Shown: piece by piece, positions 25,502 to 30,180 of the stretch
Position numbering within the stretch: position 1 is the stretch's first letter
Layout of the letters: the number at the start of each line of letters is the position of its first letter
NCBI GenBank assembly: GCA_900554815.1
Contig: USIO01000016.1
Coordinates: 1-30,180 of the forward strand
Direction: 5' to 3'
Length of the DNA: 30,180 nucleotides
DNA from: an uncultured Clostridium sp.
Lineage (GTDB): Bacteria > Bacillota > Clostridia > TANB77 > CAG-508
Notes under the pieces: model-generated
Seen by the model: only the letters and a program-made list of their open reading frames with translations
What the model was told of the DNA's origin: nothing
The model's database searches: none
Position numbers and translations under genes: made by a program

Positions 25502-26044
25502 TCAGTTAACTTCCCTTAACTTATATTTTTCTATATTTTCTTTAGTTGCAAATCCATTAGGTCCTTTTACTTTTTCTAAAAATACTATTCCATCTAAATG
25601 ATCACATTCATGTTGCACTAATCTTGCAAAAAATCCATTTAATTTTTTTACTATTTTCTCTCCATTTTCATTATAATAAGTCAATTCTATATTCTTATAT
25701 CTTTCTACTTTTCCTCTGATACTAGGAACACTCATACATCCTTCATATTGCACATCTGTATCTTCTGATAATTTCTTCCAAGTTGGATTAATCATTGCCG
25801 TTATTGGTATTTCTTCTGCATCATTATATTTTATATTTTCTTTTTTAGCTCCTACTACAATAATTCTTTTATCCACACCTATTTGAGGTGCCGCAATTCC
25901 TAATCCTGTTCCATACTCTAGTGTTGATTTTAAATCTTCTATAATGTCTATAATATCTTCATTATTATTTGTTATATTAACTTCATCGCATTGTTTTTCA
26001 AGGATAGGATCTCCTACTTCTCTTACTTTTAATACTTTACCCAT
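25502..26044 (-). CDS. def: Peptide deformylase
   Basis: 180 residues with all three metal-site motifs: GTGLGIAAPQIG (motif 1), YEGCMSVP (motif 2, with the zinc-ligand cysteine) and QHECDHLDG (motif 3, HExxH). It removes the formyl group from nascent N-terminal methionine. GGAGG precedes the ATG. The lone location and the slightly longer 60-90 insert fit a second, non-fmt-linked deformylase, but I cannot see the rest of the genome. Confidence 0.95.
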   Translation of the reverse strand: MGKVLKVREVGDPILEKQCDEVNITNNNEDIIDIIEDLKSTLEYGTGLGIAAPQIGVDKRIIVVGAKKENIKYNDAEEIPITAMINPTWKKLSEDTDVQYEGCMSVPSIRGKVERYKNIELTYYNENGEKIVKKLNGFFARLVQHECDHLDGIVFLEKVKGPNGFATKENIEKYKLREVN

Positions 26045-26452
26045 TTTGTCTTACCTCCATATATCACCATATTTATATCACAGATTTACTTTTTCCTCAA
26101 CAAAATCACTAAAATTCGCATTAAATATATTAAATTTTTGAGCAAAAATAAAGCACCTATCATACAAGGCACTTTACTTAGGATTCTCTTTAACTTTTAA
26201 ATTTTATTTTTATAAATTCATATGTTCATTAACATACAACCATATCATATGGAGTACCCAGCATAGATATATAATCTCTGCAATTTACTCACAGCAACTA
26301 TTATATCAATTTTAAAAACTCATTTTATATGTTTCCACACTCCATATCTAAAACAACCTTAACATTAATTTCTGAATTTTGTATTTTTTCTAGTCCAAAT
26401 CTACCTCTTTTATGAAACATTATCGTATCTTGAAAGCTAGCAAATTCAAGTA
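26045..26452. other. Intergenic region, no certain gene
   Basis: About 400 bp between peptide deformylase and rlmD. A short minus-strand frame runs 26462-26325 (TTG start, 45 codons, overlapping the rlmD stop, ending DMECGNI), but it has no good ribosome binding site and no recognisable relatives. I see no strong terminator for rlmD, promoter or repeat. Confidence 0.5.
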
Positions 26453-27812
26453 TTACTGGCAATTCTTTAACTCTAGCAACGCACAGCACTCCACATGGCT
26501 TGTAAATGGGAACATGTCAATAGGCTGTACTTCTTTAATATTATATTTTTGTACTAGAATTGATAAATCTCTTGCTAATGTTGCTGGATTACAACTTATA
26601 TATATTATTTTTTTTGATTCTGATTTAAGTATAGTATTAATTGTATTTTCGTCTAGTCCTTTTCTAGGCGGGTCAATAAATATAATATCAGCTTTATTTT
26701 CTTTTACTAGTTTTGGTAATAGTTCTTCAACTTTACCTGTATAAAATACTATATTGTTAATTTCATTTATTTTAGCATTCTCTTTTGCATCTTCTGTTGC
26801 TTGTTCTACTACTTCTATTCCATAAACTCTTTTAGCATATTTAGATGCAAATATTCCTATTGTTCCTATTCCACAATATAGGTCAAATATTATTTCTGTT
26901 CCAGTTAATTCTGCACATTTAATTGCTTTATTGTATAGTTTTACAGTTTGTATTGGATTTACTTGGTAAAATGATACTGGAGAAATATTAAATTGGTACT
27001 CACCTAAGTAGTCTTTTATGTATCCGTTTCCAAATATTATTTGTGTTATATTACCTAAAATTACATTCGTATTTTCTGTATTAATATTTTTTACAATTGT
27101 TTTTATCTCTCTATATTTTTTTGTAATTTCTGCTATAATATTTTTCTCATTAGGTAGTATCTCTTGGTTCAAAACAATTATTACAATTACTTCATTAGTA
27201 TATTTTCCTATTCTAATAATTATGTGCCTAATGATGCCGCTTCCGTTTTTTTCGTTATATGGAGCTATATTATATTTCTTTAAAATATTGAATAATTCAC
27301 TTGCAATTTCTTGACTCAATTTATCTTGTATAAGGCAATTCGTAGTTTCAATAATATTATGAGTTCTTCCGTGCATATATACCCATAACTGTATTTTTTT
27401 CTTTATTTAGTCCTATTGGATATTGCAGCTTATTTCTATAATAAAATGGTTGTTCCATTCCTATACATTCATTAACTTCTATTGAGTACTTAATTGCTTT
27501 ATAAATGCAATTTTTAACAATATCTGTTTTTATTTTTAAAGTTTCTTTATAATCTATATGTCTCAAGTTACATCCGCCACATTGTTTATAAGTATTGCAA
27601 TCTACATTTCTTCTATTTTTAGATGTTTCTAAAATTTCTATTATTTTACCATATGCATAAGAAGATAAAACTTTTGTAATACAAACTCTTACTTTTTCTC
27701 CCTTAATAGCCCCTTTAATAAAAATTGTAAAATTATCAATTTTAGCAATACCTTCTCCATTTATTCCTTGATCTATGATTTCAGTGCAATAAATGTTATT
27801 CTTTTTTATCAT
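26453..27812 (-). CDS. 23S rRNA (uracil-5-)-methyltransferase RlmD/RumA type, with a +1 frame interruption at CGG
   Basis: The N-terminal part has a TRAM-like beta-barrel (about 1-60) and an iron-sulfur cluster signature C-x5-C-x2-C (CNTYKQCGGC). The frame then reaches YRNKLQYPIGL and TVMGIYA and stops at 27357. A second frame begins near 27376 and continues with RTHNIIET, the SAM-binding FDLYCGIGTIGIFAS, IFIDPPRKGLD, the nucleophile cysteine in ISCNPATLARD and HVECCALLE. The join is an in-frame CGG (27371-27369, GCA CGG AAG); skipping C gives GCA GGA AGA ACT CAT and a continuous 452-residue protein, the family's normal size. Without the shift, no methyltransferase domain is made. Start overlaps the flavodoxin stop (ATGA). 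Confidence 0.9.
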
Positions 27813-28297
27813 TTTTTAATGTCTCCTATAGGTTTTACCCAGTTAATATAATCTTCATCCGTTTCGCTACCAATATAGCGCTTACTACTAATAAAGTTTA
27901 AATTTTTATATGTATTTTTTAAATCTCTAAAGCTTCCTTTAGAACTTGTTCCTCCACTTGTTACAAAAACATAGATGTTTTTTCCTTCTAAATTATTTTC
28001 TTCAATAAAAGTGTTTATTATTGTAGGTGCTGTATACCACCATACTGGAAAACCTAATATAACAGTTTTATATTCTTCCATATTAAATACTTTTTTTGTA
28101 ATCTGTGGCCTAGAGGATTTATCATTCATTTCAATTGATGATCTGCTTTGTTTATTCGTCCAGTCTAAATCTTCTGCTGTATATTTTTGTGCTGGTTCAA
28201 TTTCAAATAAATCTCCATTAATTGCTTTTGCAATTTTTTGTGCCAATTTTTTGGTAACGCCACTTGCTGAAAAATAACTAACTAAAAGTTTATTCAA
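27809..28297 (-). CDS. Flavodoxin-family protein
   Basis: 162 residues. LLVSYFSASGVTKKLAQKIA is the FMN phosphate-binding loop of the flavodoxin_4/NAD(P)H:quinone type. GFPVWWYTAPTIINTF and FVTSGGTSSKGS follow in the expected places. It is a small cytosolic electron carrier or FMN reductase. The start is TTG with GGAGG eight bases upstream. It is translationally coupled to the rRNA methyltransferase gene, whose Fe-S cluster may or may not relate to it. Confidence 0.9.
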   Translation of the reverse strand: MNKLLVSYFSASGVTKKLAQKIAKAINGDLFEIEPAQKYTAEDLDWTNKQSRSSIEMNDKSSRPQITKKVFNMEEYKTVILGFPVWWYTAPTIINTFIEENNLEGKNIYVFVTSGGTSSKGSFRDLKNTYKNLNFISSKRYIGSETDEDYINWVKPIGDIKK

Positions 28298-28547
28298 ATT
28301 AGCTTCCTCCCATCTTAAAATTTAATTAATTTCACTTTTCTGCAAATTGTTATGATATTATTTTTAAAGAGCTAACAACAAAGTTACCATTATTTGTACA
28401 TTCAATTAGATATAAATTTAGCTTTTTTAATTGTTGCTCTGTAAGTTTATCACTTAAAGTATTGAACAATATTTGCTTTACAAAATTATATCAAAAGGCT
28501 GAATATCTTGCAATATAAATCCAAAATTTCAGTATGTACAATATTGT
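28298..28547. other. Intergenic region with a possible gene remnant
   Basis: 250 bp. On the minus strand a stretch reading LSDKLTEQQLKKLNLYLIEC can be translated from about 28470 down to 28355, but it has an in-frame stop upstream and no start with a ribosome binding site. It looks like the tail of a decayed gene; I do not recognise the parent. Confidence 0.35.
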
Positions 28548-28904
28548 TTACTTCTTTCCTGTTAATTCATAACTTATGTCAATTAACTCACAAATTTTTT
28601 TCTTTGGTACTGTACCATCTAGTAAAATTGTAATCCAATGCTCTTTATTCATGTGGTATGCTGGTAGTATTCCATTTTCTCTTCTTAATCCACCTATTAT
28701 TTCTGGAATATTTTTTAAGTTAATAACATTTACTATTCCCTCTTTATTAATTTTTAATTTTTCAAAGTGTACATCCATTATTACTGCAAACCACTTTTTA
28801 TTATTTTTATGCTTAAAAGTTGTATAATTTGGATATTCATTCCAAGGGTATTCCTGTAAGTTGTCATAATTATCATTTATATATTGTTCTATTTGTTCTC
28901 TCAT
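28548..28904 (-). CDS. MmcQ/YjbR-family protein
   Basis: 118 residues with the family pattern: an N-terminal YPWNEYPNYTTFKHKNNKKWFAVI, a central NLKNIPEIIGGL and a C-terminal AYHMNKEHWITILLDGTV followed by a helical ISYELTGKK. The fold is CyaY-like and the DUF419 members are small cytosolic proteins with proposed DNA-binding or double-stranded nucleic-acid roles. It is a single gene without operon partners here. Confidence 0.9.
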   Translation of the reverse strand: MREQIEQYINDNYDNLQEYPWNEYPNYTTFKHKNNKKWFAVIMDVHFEKLKINKEGIVNVINLKNIPEIIGGLRRENGILPAYHMNKEHWITILLDGTVPKKKICELIDISYELTGKK

Positions 28905-29023
28905 AAATTTAATTACCTACTTAATAAATAATTACTATTTTACACTACAACTATATCAAAAAGTTAGATGTTTCACAATAGTAGTTCAGTTACAATAAAA
29001 CCTCCTAAATCTTCAGATAACTA

Positions 29024-29052
29024 TTGCAAAAGCAATTTTCATATGATACAAT
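29024..29052 (+). promoter_or_regulatory. Possible plus-strand promoter
   Basis: TTGCAA (29024-29029), a 17-bp spacer and TACAAT (29047-29052) on the plus strand. It is followed within 50 bases by a terminator-like hairpin. In AT-rich DNA such matches can occur by chance. Confidence 0.3.
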
Positions 29053-29072
29053 TTTAATACGATTAATTAAGA

Positions 29073-29097
29073 CTATATGCAACGCATATGGTTTTTC
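29073..29097 (+). terminator. Plus-strand terminator-like hairpin
   Basis: An 8-bp stem (CTATATGC with GCATATGG, one T-G pair) and a 3-base loop, followed by TTTTTC on the plus strand. Confidence 0.5.
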
Positions 29098-29104
29098 TTT
29101 TTAG

Positions 29105-29236
29105 CTATGCAGTAGTTACCAAACTTTTAAGCCGTTTGGTAACTTTTTTATAAATTGTTTCAAAATCTATGTAATACTTATAATCTGCTATACTATCTGT
29201 GAAAGTTAGTAACCATTCTGCAAAATCTCTTTTCAT
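29105..29236 (-). pseudogene. N-terminal remnant of a type II restriction endonuclease-like gene
   Basis: A 43-codon frame with a good GGAGG start encodes MKRDFAEWLLTFTDSIADY and YKYYIDFETIYKKV, a pattern I associate with the N-termini of some type II restriction endonucleases (FxxWLxxFxxSIxxYxYYIDF). It then collapses in a hairpin sequence. The rest of the enzyme and any methyltransferase are absent, so it is a truncated fragment. It contains an in-frame CGG (29134-29132), the only such codon outside the three frame interruptions. The family link is by memory of the pattern. Confidence 0.5.
29115..29149 (+). terminator. Strong hairpin terminator, plus orientation
   Basis: GTTACCAAAC (29115-29124) pairs perfectly with GTTTGGTAAC (29134-29143) and is followed by six T residues on the plus strand. 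It overlaps the end of the restriction-enzyme remnant on the other strand. Confidence 0.7.
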
Positions 29237-29356
29237 AGTTATTTTTCCTCCAATTCATACTTTTGTATACTAAAAAAATATAAGACATATGTTTTTAATT
29301 CTTTATTTGACATTATTCAAAAGTTTATTAATGAGTTGAATTATCTATACTATTGA

Positions 29357-29773
29357 TTAAAAATATTTAACTAAATAATATTTGTTAAGTTTAGGATTTT
29401 CTTTGCTTTTTCTAATAAATTCAACTTTAAATCCACATTTCTTGTAAAATTCAAGTGCTTGAAATCCATAAGTAGTTAAATTTATATTTTCATATCCTTT
29501 ATTTTTATAGTAGTTCTCAACTGTTTCAATTAATTTGCTTCCAATATGTTTATTTCGATATTGTTCTAATACAATTAAATCACTTATATAAACTTCTTTA
29601 TAATATGAATTTCCCGTTATTATTCCAATAATTTTAGACTTTTCTTTAGCAACAAAAGCAAATGATTTATAATTGCAAACAATTCCATTTTTTGTGGCAA
29701 ATTTATTGAATTCTTCGTCTATTATTTCATAAATTTCTTCATCTAAATTTTCTTTATATTCTACTTCTATCAT
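29357..29773 (-). CDS. GNAT-family N-acetyltransferase
   Basis: 138 residues. The acetyl-CoA-binding motif A, DLIVLEQYRNKHIGSKLIETV, and the motif B segment LTTYGFQALEFYKKCGFKVEF are clear. The substrate cannot be predicted. It is a single gene whose upstream 400 bp contain a structured non-coding stretch. Confidence 0.92.
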   Translation of the reverse strand: MIEVEYKENLDEEIYEIIDEEFNKFATKNGIVCNYKSFAFVAKEKSKIIGIITGNSYYKEVYISDLIVLEQYRNKHIGSKLIETVENYYKNKGYENINLTTYGFQALEFYKKCGFKVEFIRKSKENPKLNKYYLVKYF

Positions 29774-30125
29774 ACTTTACTCCAAACTATAAAATCATCA
29801 AAATTATTTTAACATTTTTTTTAAATTTATAAATAGCTTTTTATAAATTATACAATAAAAATTTTTCTACTCAGGGTTTGGGATTTCATCCCATTGAATA
29901 GAATCCGTGTGAACAGATTCATTGCTTGCTTGCTAGGACAAGAAATTTATCTTTATATATAATTTGGATTTTAATAAAAGTAAAATTATTTTACTAAAAA
30001 ATGTTCCTTTAATTTTTAATTAAGAAAATTTTTATTCCAATATTTATTCATTATAAATATTTTATTAGTTTGTAAAAGTACAAAACTTTTCTATTAAAAA
30101 CCCCCTTATATGTTTTTGATAAACT
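29774..30125. other. Intergenic region with paired hairpins
   Basis: No gene is visible. At 29880-29892 there is GGGAT-TTC-ATCCC and at 29901-29920 a 7-bp stem (GAATCCG with CAGATTC, one wobble, six-base loop), separated by TATTCAAT-like sequence and flanked by GCTTGCTTGCTAGG. It is less AT-rich than its surroundings, suggesting a retained RNA or a mobile-element end. I could not match it to a known family. Confidence 0.45.
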
Positions 30126-30176
30126 AAAAGTGGACCAAAAAATTACGATTTTGTAATTGAAAAACGGACCACTTTT
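30126..30176. terminator. Terminator-like inverted repeat at the window end
   Basis: AAAAGTGG (30126-30133) pairs with CCACTTTT (30169-30176); a nested ATTAC/GTAAT stem lies inside. T-runs on the plus strand (six T) and a short one on the minus strand suggest it ends a transcript from outside or inside the window. Confidence 0.55.
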
Positions 30177-30180
30177 TTAA

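Noticed and set aside
26325..26462. 45-codon minus-strand frame after rlmD
   Set aside because: TTG start without a convincing ribosome binding site and no homology I can recognise; kept only as a note in the intergenic entry.
1..30180. CRISPR array or tRNA genes
   Set aside because: No regularly spaced repeats were found, and no cloverleaf could be formed by eye, including at 29870-29945.

Overview
This window comes from a very AT-rich Gram-positive genome, most likely an uncultured or gut-type member of the Clostridia. That placement rests on the AT-richness, AGGAGG-type ribosome binding sites, TTG and GTG starts, a split transketolase, an FtsEX/M23 module and a one-piece type II fatty acid synthesis operon; genus and species cannot be assigned. 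Every confident gene lies on the minus strand, so the window is described in transcription order from high to low coordinates.

Layout, right to left. (a) 30180-28298: sparsely coded accessory stretch with a GNAT acetyltransferase, a truncated restriction-enzyme-like remnant, an MmcQ/YjbR protein and several unexplained hairpins. (b) 28297-25502: flavodoxin, RlmD-type 23S rRNA uracil methyltransferase, and peptide deformylase. (c) 25409-22036: a tight accessory operon of queuosine-salvage glycosidase (DUF2419/Qng1), ASCH protein, DUF4238-like protein, a 50-residue ORF and a Fic AMPylase. (d) 21609-18726: a promoter, a terminator-like leader, a ParB-type HTH protein, a small SHOCT-like protein and a large serine recombinase, together a mobile-element module. 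(e) 18533-7812: a TetR regulator, a candidate operator, then the fatty acid operon acyl-CoA/ACP synthetase, birA, fabD, fabG, fabF, accB, fabZ, accC, accD, accA, fabI. (f) 7749-5831: transketolase N and C halves behind a leader-peptide/terminator leader. (g) 5616-348: ftsE, ftsX, two coiled-coil M23 peptidases and a CtpA-type protease, an envelope and division module. (h) 244-1: an rRNA promoter and the first bases of 16S rRNA.

The main finding is a shared pattern of broken reading frames. Three genes (transketolase C half, accC, rlmD) each carry a single +1 frame interruption. In all three the interruption falls on an in-frame CGG codon followed by AA, and skipping the C to read GGA (Gly) restores the full-length, conserved protein. 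In a manual check of every CGG triplet on the coding strand, I found no other in-frame CGG in any intact gene, although about 40 occur out of frame. The one further case is in a decayed gene remnant. AccC is normally essential, so these genes are unlikely to be simply dead. The pattern suggests that CGG is unassigned or hungry here and is resolved by +1 frameshifting or by quadruplet decoding of CGGA as glycine. A systematic sequencing artefact is the main alternative.
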